DNA of 64,000 nt from Streptomyces sp. NBC_01775 (lineage in GTDB: Bacteria > Actinomycetota > Actinomycetes > Streptomycetales > Streptomycetaceae), in the NCBI RefSeq assembly GCF_035917675.1, contig NZ_CP109104.1:6324001-6388000 (forward strand), read 5' to 3'. A program made the translations under genes and the position numbers. This document shows positions 49,426-57,064 of this stretch, piece by piece (the stretch's first letter is position 1; each line of letters opens with the position of its first letter). A model generated the notes under the pieces. The model saw only the letters and a list, made by a program, of their open reading frames with translations. It did not search any database and had not been told where the DNA came from.

Positions 49426-49711
49426 TGAGGCTCCAGGAGACGGTCCCGCTCGCGGTCATCAAGGCCGCGAGTACGACGAGGTCGGCGGCGCCCAGGGCCG
49501 TGCCCAGCAGGGCGCGGCCCCGGCGGGTGGTGCCCTTGGTGAGGGCGAGCCCGCCCAGGACGAGGGCGCAGGGGCCCAGGAAGATGTTGAAGACCAGCAG
49601 CCCGACCAGGCCCATGATGAACGAGGCCACCGCCATGTCGTCGGCGTCGCCGACACGGGTGCGGCCCTTGCGCAGTGGGCGGGTGGCGGCCGGGTGAGGC
49701 GTGGTGCTCAT
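49418..49711 (-). CDS. Small DUF4190-like membrane protein
   Basis: 97 aa with two hydrophobic helices: MAVASFIMGLVGLLVFNIFL and the segment GRALLGTALGAADLVVLAAL. The pattern G-x-x-x-G-x2-L...L-G-x-x-A-L-x-x-G fits DUF4190, a family of unknown function. The N-terminal 25 residues are hydrophilic and basic. It overlaps nothing and starts 2 bases after the stop of the upstream 53-aa gene, so both share an mRNA that probably begins near the TetR operator at 49923. Confidence 0.75.
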   Translation of the reverse strand: MSTTPHPAATRPLRKGRTRVGDADDMAVASFIMGLVGLLVFNIFLGPCALVLGGLALTKGTTRRGRALLGTALGAADLVVLAALMTASGTVSWSLSG

Positions 49712-49713
49712 GG

Positions 49714-49875
49714 TCAGCTCCTCTGCCGGTGGCGGCGGTTGCGCTCGCGGACGGTGAAGATGAGCAGCCAGGCGGCGATGCCCGCTGCCGCCGAGAGGGT
49801 CACGGCGGGCGGAAGGTGGGCCGGCGGGCCCACGAGGACGCCCAGCAGGAGGAACGCGGCGACGAGGAAGATCAT
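49714..49875 (-). CDS. Tiny membrane protein (53 aa)
   Basis: From ATG 49875, a 53-aa protein: helix MIFLVAAFLLLGVLVGPPAH, a short loop, second helix VTLSAAAGIAAWLLIFTV, then a basic tail RERNRRHRQRS. Positive-inside rule puts both ends in the cytosol. It is first in a two-gene unit with the DUF4190-like protein and faces the TetR regulator at 50005, whose probable operator lies between. Unknown function. Confidence 0.7.
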   Translation of the reverse strand: MIFLVAAFLLLGVLVGPPAHLPPAVTLSAAAGIAAWLLIFTVRERNRRHRQRS

Positions 49876-49922
49876 CTGCCTCTCACTCCCAACGTGGTGC
49901 GGGTCGTCGGTCAACTCATTCG

Positions 49923-49950
49923 GTGAACAGTTGGGGTGACACTTGTTCAC
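49923..49950. promoter_or_regulatory. TetR-type operator (inverted repeat)
   Basis: GTGAACA (49923-49929) and TGTTCAC (49944-49950) form a perfect 7-bp inverted repeat with a 14-base spacer that is itself partly symmetric. A related half, GTTTACTGAAC (49991-50001), lies 4 bases before the TetR gene start. The pair sits in the 129-bp divergent spacer between the TetR gene and the membrane genes, suggesting control of both. Confidence 0.7.
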
Positions 49951-50004
49951 TGAGTTGAGAGTACCCCATTGCGGCGTCCGGCACACAACTGTTTACTGAA
50001 CCCC

Positions 50005-50649
50005 ATGAGCACCACCCCCTCGCAGCGAGACCTCCAGAAGGCCAGGACCCGCCGCGCGCTGCTGGACGCCGGGCTGGCCCTGCTGGAGCACCAGAGCCTG
50101 AGCAGCCTTGGACTGCGCGAGATCACCCGCGTCGTCGGCGTCTCACCCGCCGCGTTCTACCGGCACTTCCGGGACGTAAGTGACCTGGGCGTCACCCTGG
50201 TCGAGGAGTCCCTCGGCAGCCTGCACACGGTCATCCGCGCGGGGCTGGCCGAGCGCAGCCAGGACCGGGACCGCATCGACCACTCGGTGGAGGCCATAGC
50301 CGCCTATGTCCGCGAACGCCCCGAGCACATCCGCTTCGTGGCCCGCGAGCGGCACGGCGGGGTGGCCGCCGTCCGGGTCGCCATCGGCGCCCAGCTCGAC
50401 CGCTTCGCACAGGAGGTCGCCCAGGTCCTCGCCCAGGACGAGGTCTCGCGGGACTGGAGCGAGGAGGATGTACGGATGCTGGGCGAGACCTACGTCGACA
50501 CCATGGTGATGACCGCCTCCGCCTTCCTGGAGGCGGCCCAGGGCGAGGGCCCGGACGAGGCCGCCGTGGCGCGCATCGCGCGCCGCAGGCTACGGCTGAT
50601 CAGCGTCGGCCGCCGCCACTGGACCTCCGAACCGGACCCCGGCCCCTGA
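50005..50649 (+). CDS. TetR-family transcriptional regulator
   Basis: 214-aa one-domain regulator with a TetR HTH: RDLQKARTRRALLDAGLALL then LGLREITRVVGVSPAAFYRH and FRDVSDLG. The Y-R-H-F recognition helix is typical. The C-terminal part (about 70-200) is an all-helical ligand domain with two motifs common in the lipid-desaturase-linked TetR group (RHGGVAAVRVAIGAQLDRFA). ATG 50005 is preferred over an upstream in-frame TTG because it follows the operator. Probably represses itself and the membrane genes. Confidence 0.9.
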   Translation: MSTTPSQRDLQKARTRRALLDAGLALLEHQSLSSLGLREITRVVGVSPAAFYRHFRDVSDLGVTLVEESLGSLHTVIRAGLAERSQDRDRIDHSVEAIAAYVRERPEHIRFVARERHGGVAAVRVAIGAQLDRFAQEVAQVLAQDEVSRDWSEEDVRMLGETYVDTMVMTASAFLEAAQGEGPDEAAVARIARRRLRLISVGRRHWTSEPDPGP

Positions 50650-50691
50650 CATGTCCTCCCCCGGCCCCGCCGGGAGGCGGCCCGTCGGCCG

Positions 50692-51438
50692 CTAGCCCGT
50701 CCGCCTGCGGAACAGCGCCGCGCACAGCGGCAGGGCCACCGCGAGCAGGCCCGCGCACCAGGTGAGGGCCTGCCAGGGGCTGTTGCCGGCGGGCTGGTCC
50801 AGGAGCAGGGCGCGCATGGACTCGATGACGGGGGTCACCGGCTGGTTGTCGGCGAAGCCGTGCAGCCAGTCGGGCATGGTGTCGATCGGTACGAAGGCGC
50901 TGCTGGGGTAGGGCAGGAAGAGCATGCCGAAGGTGAAACCGCCCGCCGCCTCCGGCGACTTGGCCAGCAGCCCGGCAGCCGCGCCCAGCCAGGAGAGCGC
51001 GGTGATGTAGAGCAGCAGGATGCCGATGGCCGCCAGCCACTGCGCCGGGCCCGCGTGCGGGCGGAAGCCGATGGCGAAGGCCACCGCCAGCACGGCCGCC
51101 GTCGCCACCGCGTTGCGGGCCACGCTCGCCGCCACATGGCCGGTCAGGACGGCCGTGCCGTGGGTGTCCATGGAGCGGAAGCGGTCGATGATGCCGTTGG
51201 TCATGTCGTTGCTGACGGTCGTGGCCGTCATGGAGGCGCCGTAGCCCGCGCACAGGATCAGCACGCCGGGCGCCACGTAGGTGACGTAGGTACCGGTGGT
51301 GGTCTCGATGGCGCCGCCGAAGAAGTAGACGAACACCAGCATCAGCATCACCGGCAGCACCAGTGCGGTGATCACCGCGTCGAGGTTGCGCCGGGTCAGC
51401 CGGATCGAACGGCCCGCCAGTACCGCGTAGTCACTCAT
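50692..51438 (-). CDS. ABC-2 type transporter permease (DrrB-like)
   Basis: 248 aa with about six membrane helices. It is related to DrrB/ABC-2 exporters: the start AVLAGRSIRLTRRNLDAVIT is the common N-terminal element, followed by LPVMLMLVFVYFFGGAIETT and the VAPGVLILCAGYGASMTATT stretch. The region VESMRALLLDQPAGNSPWQAL near the end matches the family. Its ATG lies inside the 3' end of the ATPase gene (8-base overlap, 51431-51438), so the subunits are made in step. Confidence 0.92.
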   Translation of the reverse strand: MSDYAVLAGRSIRLTRRNLDAVITALVLPVMLMLVFVYFFGGAIETTTGTYVTYVAPGVLILCAGYGASMTATTVSNDMTNGIIDRFRSMDTHGTAVLTGHVAASVARNAVATAAVLAVAFAIGFRPHAGPAQWLAAIGILLLYITALSWLGAAAGLLAKSPEAAGGFTFGMLFLPYPSSAFVPIDTMPDWLHGFADNQPVTPVIESMRALLLDQPAGNSPWQALTWCAGLLAVALPLCAALFRRRTG

Positions 51439-52372
51439 GGGTCAGCTCCAGGAAGACGTCGTCGAGGGTGGCGCCGTGCAGTGCGAAGCGGGAGATCTCC
51501 ACCCGCGCGGGATCCAGCTCGTCCAGCAGCGCCCGGACGTGGGGCGCGCTGCCGTCGGTGGCCACGCCCAGCAGCAGCTCCTCCGGCGCCCGGTGCACCG
51601 CGCGCCCGTCGAGCCGTGCCGCCATGGCCTCGTACGCGTGCCGGTCGGTCAGCGTCAGGTCCAGGCGCTGGGCCGCGACCCGCTTCTTCAGCTCGTCCGG
51701 GCTGCCCTCGGCGATGACCCGGCCCTGGCCCAGGACGGCGACGTGGTCGGCGAGCCGGTCGGCCTCCTCCAGGTACTGGGTCGTGAGGAAGACGGTGATC
51801 CCCGAGCCGGCGAGCGCGCTCACGACCTCCCACATCGTGCGGCGGCTGCGCGGGTCGAGCCCCGTGGTGGGCTCGTCCAGGAAGACGACCTCCGGGTCGG
51901 TCACCAGCCCCGCCGCGATGTCCAGACGGCGCCGCATGCCGCCCGAGTAGGTCGAGACGCGGCGCCGGGCCGCGTCCGTGAGCGCGAAGCGCTCCAGCAG
52001 CCCGTCCGCCAGCCGTCCCGCCTCGGCCCGGGAGCGGCCACGCAGCCGGGCCATCATCCGGAGGTTCTCCTCGCCCGTCTGCTCCTCGTCCAAGGCGGCG
52101 TACTGCCCGGTGAGGCTGATGGCGCGGCGCACCCTGGCGCGCTCGGCGACCACGTCGTGGCCCGCCACCCACGCCCGGCCGCTGTCGGCGCGGGTGAGCG
52201 TCGTCAGGGCGCGGACGGTGGTGGTCTTGCCCGCGCCGTTGGGCCCGAGCAGTGCGAAGACGCTGCCGCGCCGCACTCGCAGATCCAGCCCTGACAGCAC
52301 GCGCACCGCGCCGTAGGACTTGGTCAGCCCCTGCGCCTCGACCGCCCAACTTCCTTGTGGAGCTGAGGACAT
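51431..52372 (-). CDS. ABC transporter ATPase (DrrA-like)
   Basis: About 313 aa from ATG 52372 (a GTG three codons earlier is possible). Full ABC motifs: Walker A LLGPNGAGKTTTVRAL, Q-loop LTGQYAALDEEQTG, signature STYSGGMRRRLDIAA, Walker B VVFLDEPTTGLDP, H-loop LTTQYLEEADRLADH. The C-terminal half carries the DrrA-specific extension (ARVEISRFALHGATLDDVFL). Together with the permease this is a drug or antibiotic exporter of the daunorubicin-resistance type. Controlled most likely by the divergent TetR gene at 52498. Confidence 0.94.
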   Translation of the reverse strand: MSSAPQGSWAVEAQGLTKSYGAVRVLSGLDLRVRRGSVFALLGPNGAGKTTTVRALTTLTRADSGRAWVAGHDVVAERARVRRAISLTGQYAALDEEQTGEENLRMMARLRGRSRAEAGRLADGLLERFALTDAARRRVSTYSGGMRRRLDIAAGLVTDPEVVFLDEPTTGLDPRSRRTMWEVVSALAGSGITVFLTTQYLEEADRLADHVAVLGQGRVIAEGSPDELKKRVAAQRLDLTLTDRHAYEAMAARLDGRAVHRAPEELLLGVATDGSAPHVRALLDELDPARVEISRFALHGATLDDVFLELTHE

Positions 52373-52392
52373 GGCTGTCACCCCCGCCTTCT

Positions 52393-52449
52393 GTGTATGA
52401 CATACGCGAAACTGTGTATGAGGTAAACGTTACTGCGTATGCTATACAC
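52393..52449. promoter_or_regulatory. Operator region between DrrA-like and TetR genes
   Basis: Three related sites: GTGTATGACATACGC (with perfect core GTATGACATAC, 52395-52405), GTGTATGAGGTAAAC (52414-52428) and GCGTATGCTATACAC (52435-52449). All share GTGTATG/CATACGC-type halves. They are set 21 bases apart, two turns of DNA, in the 125-bp spacer between the divergent genes, as expected for a TetR regulator binding cooperatively. Confidence 0.75.
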
Positions 52450-52497
52450 GACCCGAGGGGGGAAGGGCAACAGGGAAGCAACCGGGAAGGCGGCGGA

Positions 52498-53271
52498 ATG
52501 GCGAAGAGAGAGCGGCCCCGGACCGGCCTTCCGGCGGGCGTCGAGGCCGCCTGGGGCCTGCGGGAGCGGCCGGGCCGGGGTCCGGCGCGAGGGCTGGACG
52601 TGACGCGGATCGTCACGGCTGCCGTCGGGATCGCCGACGCGGAGGGGCTCGCCGCGCTCTCCATGAGCCGCGTCGCCGCCGAGGTCGGCGTCTCGGCCAT
52701 GGCGCTCTACCGCTACGTCGAGAGCAAGGATGACCTGCTGATCCTGATGGAGGACGCGGCCATCGGCCCCCCGCAACCGGGCCCGGATCCCGAACGGGGC
52801 TGGCGCGCGGGCATGGAGCACTGGACGCGCGCCCACCGCGCGGTTCTGCGGCAGCATCTGTGGGTCGTCCGCATCCCCATCGGCACCCCGCCACTGTCAC
52901 CGCACGGGGTGGGATGGATGGAACAGGCCCTCGCGTACCTGCGCGGCACCGGTCTGCCGGCCGGCGAGAAGCTGGGCGCGCTGATGACCCTGAACGGCTA
53001 CGTGCGCAGCAACGTGTCGCTGCTCGCCGATATCGAGGAGGCGACCCGGGCGGAGGGCACCGAGTGGGAGGACGTCGAACGCCGCTACTGGCGCCTCCTG
53101 GCCGAACTCACGGCTTCCGGCCCGTTCCCCGCGATCAAGGAGCTGCTGGCCTCGGGAGAGCTGGAGGGCCCGCCGGAAGCGGACGAGATGGACGGCGACT
53201 TCGAATTCGGCATGGCGACGATCCTGGACGGCGTCGCGGCCCGCATCCGCACCCACGCGCGAGACACGTAA
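52498..53271 (+). CDS. TetR-family regulator with TetR_C domain
   Basis: 257 aa. A basic N-terminal stretch (AKRERPRTGLPAGVEAAWGL) precedes the HTH: DVTRIVTAAVGIADAEGLAA then LSMSRVAAEVGVSAMALYRY. The recognition helix ends in Y-R-Y. The C-terminal part fits TetR_C/DrrR-like ligand domains (HRAVLRQHLWVVRIPIGTPP, the P-P-L-S-P-H motif and WMEQALAYL). It faces the ABC exporter across the operator cluster at 52393-52449 and probably represses it until the drug binds. Confidence 0.92.
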   Translation: MAKRERPRTGLPAGVEAAWGLRERPGRGPARGLDVTRIVTAAVGIADAEGLAALSMSRVAAEVGVSAMALYRYVESKDDLLILMEDAAIGPPQPGPDPERGWRAGMEHWTRAHRAVLRQHLWVVRIPIGTPPLSPHGVGWMEQALAYLRGTGLPAGEKLGALMTLNGYVRSNVSLLADIEEATRAEGTEWEDVERRYWRLLAELTASGPFPAIKELLASGELEGPPEADEMDGDFEFGMATILDGVAARIRTHARDT

Positions 53272-53430
53272 CGGGCGGCCCCGAAGGGGCGCGGGGCTGT
53301 GTCATATGCGGCTCCGCCGCGTGGGCGCGGGCGGCCCCGAAGGGGCGCGGGGGAACTGCGCGCCCAGCCCCGACCCACCCGCACTCTGCAAAGCACAGGC
53401 AGGGACAGCCACCATCACAGCCCCAACCGC
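53272..53430 (-). repeat. Dispersed intergenic repeat, copy C (inverted) with an extra half unit
   Basis: Read on the minus strand from about 53425 to 53330: GGCTGTCCCTGCCTGTGC, TTTGCAGAGTGCGGGTGGG and CGCAGTTCCCCCGCGCCCC, matching copies A and B. The end module GGCCCCGAAGGGGCGCGGGG also occurs a second time at about 53277-53296. The spacer between the TetR gene and zur holds nothing else. Confidence 0.85.
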
Positions 53431-53470
53431 GATACCTCAGCAACAAGTGGGGCGGCACTCCCGCGGAGCG

Positions 53471-53875
53471 CTACGCACAGTCGCCGCAGGTGCCGAAGAT
53501 CTCCAGGGTGTGGCCCACGTTCACGAAACCGTGCTCGGCGGCCACCGCGGCGGCCCACTTCTCGACCGCCGGGCCCTCGACCTCGACGGCCTTGCCGCAG
53601 GCCCTGCACACCAGGTGATGGTGGTGATCGTCGCTGTTGCAGCGGCGGTAGACGGACTCGCCCTCGTCCGTGCGCAGCACATCCACTTCGCCGGCGTCGG
53701 CGAGCGACTGGAGCGTGCGGTAGACGGTGGTCAGTCCGACCGAGTCGCCGCGGTGCTTGAGCATGTCGTGCAGCTCCTGCGCGCTGCGGAACTCCTCGAC
53801 CTCGGCGAGAGCCGCCGAAACCGCGGCGCGCTGTCGGGTCGACCGGCCGCGTACAGGGGGGCCTGCGGTGGTCAC
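53471..53875 (-). CDS. zur: Zinc uptake regulator Zur (Fur family)
   Basis: 134-aa Fur-family repressor. Winged helix: STRQRAAVSAALAEVEEFRS, AQELHDMLKHRGDSVGLTTV and YRTLQSLADAGEVDV. Metal sites: the HHHHLVC segment after NSDDH (regulatory site), CRACGKAVEVEG and CGDC near the C-terminus for structural zinc. Start GTG 53875. Placed right after znuB, so this is the zinc branch (Zur). It is the last gene of znuA-znuC-znuB-zur on the minus strand, allowing feedback control of its own operon. A 84-bp gap to znuB may hold an additional promoter. Confidence 0.94.
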   Translation of the reverse strand: MTTAGPPVRGRSTRQRAAVSAALAEVEEFRSAQELHDMLKHRGDSVGLTTVYRTLQSLADAGEVDVLRTDEGESVYRRCNSDDHHHHLVCRACGKAVEVEGPAVEKWAAAVAAEHGFVNVGHTLEIFGTCGDCA

Positions 53876-53959
53876 GCTCGGGCTCCTTACGTTCGTCTGC
53901 TCCGGGGAGTTGAAGCGTTCGCGTCGGCCATTGTGCCAGGCGCAACCCCGAAGCGGTCA

Positions 53960-54859
53960 TTACACCCTGGTAGGGCGGTCGGCGAGGGCCTCGTCCCCGT
54001 CCGATACCAGAGTGCCCTCTCGCTCCCCCCTGGCGACAGCCTTCGCTCTGCGCCGGGCCAGCGGGGCCGCCAGCGCGGTGGTGAGGATGAACAGAGCGAT
54101 GGCCAGGACGACGATGCTGGCGCCCGGCGGGACGTCGGCGAAGTACGAGGTCATGGTGCCGGAGAGGGTCACGATCACGCCGAAGATCACCGAGAGGCCG
54201 AGCGTCGCGGCGAAGCCCCGGGTGGCCTGCTGGGCGGCGGCGACGGGGATCACCATCAGCGCGCTGACCAGCAGCAGCCCGACCACCCGCATCGCGACGG
54301 TGACGGTCACCGCGGCGGTCACCGCCAGCAGCAGGTTCAGCAGCCGCACCGGCAGCCCCGTCACCCGCGCGAACTCCTCGTCCTGGCACACGGCGAACAG
54401 CTGCCGCCGCAGCCCGAGGGAGACGGCGAGCACGAACACGGACAGGCACACGATGGCCACGATGTCCGGCTGCGAGACCGTGGTGATGGAGCCGAAGAGG
54501 TAGGTCGTGAGGTTGGCGTTGGAGCCGTTCGGCGACAGGTTGATGATCATGACGCCGCCCGCCATGCCGCCGTAGAACAGCATGGAGAGCGCGATGTCGC
54601 CCCGCGCCTTGCCGTACCAGCGGATCAGCTCCATGACGATGGCGCCCAGGGAGGAGACGAGCACTGCCATCCAGACCGGGTTCGTGCTGAGCAGGAAGCC
54701 CAGCGCGACACCGGTGAGGGCGACGTGCCCGATGCCGTCGCCCATGATCGCCTGGCGGCGCTGCACCAGGTAGATCCCGACGGCGGGCGCGGCGATCCCC
54801 ACCAGCAGCGCGGCCAGCAAGGCGCGCTGCATGAAGGCGAACCCCAGCATCTCGGTCAT
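53960..54859 (-). CDS. znuB: Zinc ABC transporter permease
   Basis: 299-aa membrane permease of the ABC-3 / ZnuB-TroC family with about eight helices. Opening FAFMQRALLAALLVGIAAPA and GIYLVQRRQAIMGDGIGHVA are the conserved first elements (the H-x3-A-x-G cytoplasmic motif is GHVALTGVALG). The remaining helices end near the C-terminal basic tail ARRRAKAVARGEREGT. ATG 54859 overlaps the znuC stop (ATGA), so it is coupled to znuC. Partner of the ATPase and of the zinc-binding lipoprotein. Confidence 0.94.
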   Translation of the reverse strand: MTEMLGFAFMQRALLAALLVGIAAPAVGIYLVQRRQAIMGDGIGHVALTGVALGFLLSTNPVWMAVLVSSLGAIVMELIRWYGKARGDIALSMLFYGGMAGGVMIINLSPNGSNANLTTYLFGSITTVSQPDIVAIVCLSVFVLAVSLGLRRQLFAVCQDEEFARVTGLPVRLLNLLLAVTAAVTVTVAMRVVGLLLVSALMVIPVAAAQQATRGFAATLGLSVIFGVIVTLSGTMTSYFADVPPGASIVVLAIALFILTTALAAPLARRRAKAVARGEREGTLVSDGDEALADRPTRV

Positions 54860-55752
54860 GTGAGCGTCCCCGTCTCGATCTTGGGTGCCGTCGGCGTGTC
54901 CTGTTCGCCGGCCTGGTCGTGCGGATGGCAGGCCAGGTCGTGCAGCTGGTCGGGGTTGTCCACCCGCTCGACGCGGCCGTCCCGCAGCACCACGGCGCGG
55001 TCGATCAGCGGGGCCAGCGGGCCGAGTTCGTGCAGGACGAGCAGGACCGAGCTGCCCTGGGTGACCTGTTCGCGCAGGGTGGCGGCCAGTACCTCCTGGC
55101 TGGCGAGGTCCACGCCCGCCAGCGGCTCGTCCATGATCAGCAGCTCCGGCTCACCGGCCAGCGCGCGGGCGATCAGTACCCGCTGGTGCTGGCCGCCGGA
55201 CAGCGCGTCGACCGGATCGCGTGCCCGGTCCACCAGGCCGACCAGCTCCAGCGCCTGGTGGACGGCGGCCTTGTCGGCGCGCCCCAGGGGCCGGAACCGG
55301 CGCCGCGCGAGCCGCCCGGAGGAGACGACCTCGCGCACCGTCGCGGGCACCCCGGCCGCCGCCGTGGAGCGCTGCGGGACGTAGCCGACGCGCCGCCAGT
55401 CGCGGAAGCGGCCGAACGGGGTCCCGAACAGCTCCAGTTGACCGCCGCTCAGCGGCACCTGGCCGAGGACGGCCCGGATGGTCGTGGACTTGCCCGAGCC
55501 GTTGGCCCCCAGCAGCGCGACGGTCTCGCCGCGCCCCACGGTCAGGTCGACGCCGCGCAGCACGGGCCGGGCGCCCAGCGAGGCGGTGGCGCCGCGCAGC
55601 GTGATCGCGGGCGCCGTGGCGGCAGGCGTCGTAGCGGGGGGCGCCGTGGTGGCGGGCGTCGTGGTGGCGGCGCCGGCTATGGGAGGTTCGGGAGCGGCCT
55701 CGTCGCGGCTGGTGGCCGCCTGTGCCTGCTTCTTCAAAGCGGACGTCCTCAC
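54856..55752 (-). CDS. znuC: Zinc ABC transporter ATPase
   Basis: 298 aa. The first 50 residues are an unusual Ala/Thr/Pro-rich tail (repeats of TTPATTAPPATTPAATAP). The ATPase proper starts at ITLRGATASLGARPVLRGV: Walker A LLGANGSGKSTTIRAVLG, signature DALSGGQHQRVLIARAL, Walker B LLIMDEPLAGVDL, H-loop LLVLHELGPLAP. The end is His-rich (HDLACHPHDQAGEQD). GTG 55752 overlaps the znuA stop, so start and coupling agree, but an internal start after the repeat is possible. It energises the ZnuB channel. Confidence 0.93.
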   Translation of the reverse strand: MRTSALKKQAQAATSRDEAAPEPPIAGAATTTPATTAPPATTPAATAPAITLRGATASLGARPVLRGVDLTVGRGETVALLGANGSGKSTTIRAVLGQVPLSGGQLELFGTPFGRFRDWRRVGYVPQRSTAAAGVPATVREVVSSGRLARRRFRPLGRADKAAVHQALELVGLVDRARDPVDALSGGQHQRVLIARALAGEPELLIMDEPLAGVDLASQEVLAATLREQVTQGSSVLLVLHELGPLAPLIDRAVVLRDGRVERVDNPDQLHDLACHPHDQAGEQDTPTAPKIETGTLT

Positions 55753-56723
55753 TGCGCGCCGAGCGCGGTCTTGAGCGCGGTCAGGTTCTGGTGCATCACG
55801 GAGAAGTAGTCCTCCTCCTTGGGGTCCTTCACGCTCTCCAGCGGACTGAGTACGGAGGTCTTGAGCCGCAGGTCGCCGGCCAGGGCGCGGGCGGTCTTGT
55901 CGCTGGCGTTGTTCTCGAAGAAGACGGTGTCGACGTCGTCCTCCTTCGCGACCTCGTGCAGCTTCTTCATCCGGGCCGCGCTGGGCTCGGACTCCGGGTC
56001 GATGCCGGAGACGGCCTCCTCGTGCAGCCCGTAGCGCTCGGCGAGGTAGCCGAAGGCGGCGTGGGTGGTGACGAAGGTGTCGGTCTTCTTTTTCTTCAGA
56101 CCGTCCTTGAACTCCTTGTCCAAGGTGCCCAGCCGGGCGACGAGCTCCTTGGTGTTCTTCTTGTACTCGGCCTTGTGCTTGGGGTCGGCCTTCTGGAGGT
56201 GCTTGCCGACGCCCTTGGCGATCTGCGCGTAGCGCACCGGATCGAGCCAGACGTGGGGGTCTCCGGCGGCGTCGTCGCCGTGGTCGTGGCCCTCGTGCTC
56301 GCCGTGCTCCCCGTGGCCCTCCTCGCCGTGCACGTCGGTGCCGTGCTTCTCCAGCGTGGTGAAGGAGGTGGCCTCCGCGACGTTGCCGGCCTCCGACTGC
56401 CCGACCGCCTCGTCCACCGCGGGCTGGAGCCCCTTGAGGTAGACGATCATGTCGGCCTCGCTGAGCCGGCCCGTCTGCTTCGGGCTCAGCTCCAGGTCGT
56501 GCGGCTCCGTGCCGGGCTTCGTCAGATTCTGCACCTGGACGTGGTCGCCGCCGATCCGCTGGGCGAGGTACGCCATCGGATAGAAGGACGCCGCCACGCT
56601 GACCTTGCCGTCACCGGCCCCCGAGTCGCCGCCGCAGGCGGCCAGGGAGAGGGAGGCGACGCCGAGAGCGGTGACGGCGGCGCTGATACGTATGAGCCGC
56701 CGAGGGCGGGGGCCGATGTTCAT
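55749..56723 (-). CDS. znuA: Zinc-binding lipoprotein, ABC substrate-binding protein
   Basis: About 324 aa from ATG 56723 (two earlier starts at 56732 and 56738 exist). Lipoprotein signal with lipobox LSLAAC (Cys about 30). Cluster A-I zinc protein: YPMAYLAQRIGGDHVQVQNL, GTEPHDLELSPKQTGRL (first zinc His), then a His/Glu/Gly/Asp-rich loop at about 145-170 with about ten histidines, DPHVWLDPVRYAQIAKG, TTHAAFGYLAERYGL and a conserved Asp region VDTVFFENNASDKTARALA. The His-rich loop is typical of ZnuA rather than manganese proteins. Zur-type boxes sit at the promoter. Confidence 0.93.
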   Translation of the reverse strand: MNIGPRPRRLIRISAAVTALGVASLSLAACGGDSGAGDGKVSVAASFYPMAYLAQRIGGDHVQVQNLTKPGTEPHDLELSPKQTGRLSEADMIVYLKGLQPAVDEAVGQSEAGNVAEATSFTTLEKHGTDVHGEEGHGEHGEHEGHDHGDDAAGDPHVWLDPVRYAQIAKGVGKHLQKADPKHKAEYKKNTKELVARLGTLDKEFKDGLKKKKTDTFVTTHAAFGYLAERYGLHEEAVSGIDPESEPSAARMKKLHEVAKEDDVDTVFFENNASDKTARALAGDLRLKTSVLSPLESVKDPKEEDYFSVMHQNLTALKTALGAQ

Positions 56724-56759
56724 GACACTCATTTTCACTGTTGATGGAAACGATTGTCA
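56723..56759 (-). promoter_or_regulatory. Two Zur-box-like sites at the znuA start
   Basis: TGACACTCATTTTCA (56723-56737) and TGGAAACGATTGTCA (56745-56759) both follow the 7-1-7 TGA...TCA Zur pattern (model: TGAAAATGATTTTCA). They are 22 bases apart, about two DNA turns, and overlap the start codons of znuA, where Zur-Zn would block expression. Site 1 matches the model half perfectly on its right side. Confidence 0.65.
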
Positions 56760-56837
56760 ACTAAAGCTTCGCGCTATGTGATCGCGCCTGCGGCGGACAG
56801 GGGAGCGGGGCCGCTGTGCGCGGGCCCCTCAGCGCCC

Positions 56838-57021
56838 AGTGCTGCTGTCTTCCGGGGGCGACCCCCGTACCCCCGGCCGGGGGTACGGTCACGGAGCGGA
56901 ACCGATTTGCTGCGCACCCCTCAAGGCCCAGTGCTGCTGTCCCCCGGGGGCGACCCCCGTACCCCCGGCCGGGGTGCGGTCACGGAGCGGAACCGATTTG
57001 CTGCGCACCCCTCAAGGCCCA
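56838..57021. repeat. 92-bp tandem duplication with palindromic core upstream of glyS
   Basis: Units 56838-56929 and 56930-57021 begin AGTGCTGCTGTC. Both contain a palindromic core (CCGGGGGCGACCCCCGTACC then CCCGGCCGGGG), followed by GGTCACGGAGCGGAACCG and ATTTGCTGCGCACCCC. The core is related to the repeats at 47521 and, inverted, at 21353-21490. The 326-bp spacer from znuA to glyS holds only this repeat and the short leader of glyS. Confidence 0.92.
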
Positions 57022-57064
57022 GTAATCTGAGGTATTCCGTCTCGTCGTCAATGAAGAGAGCACC

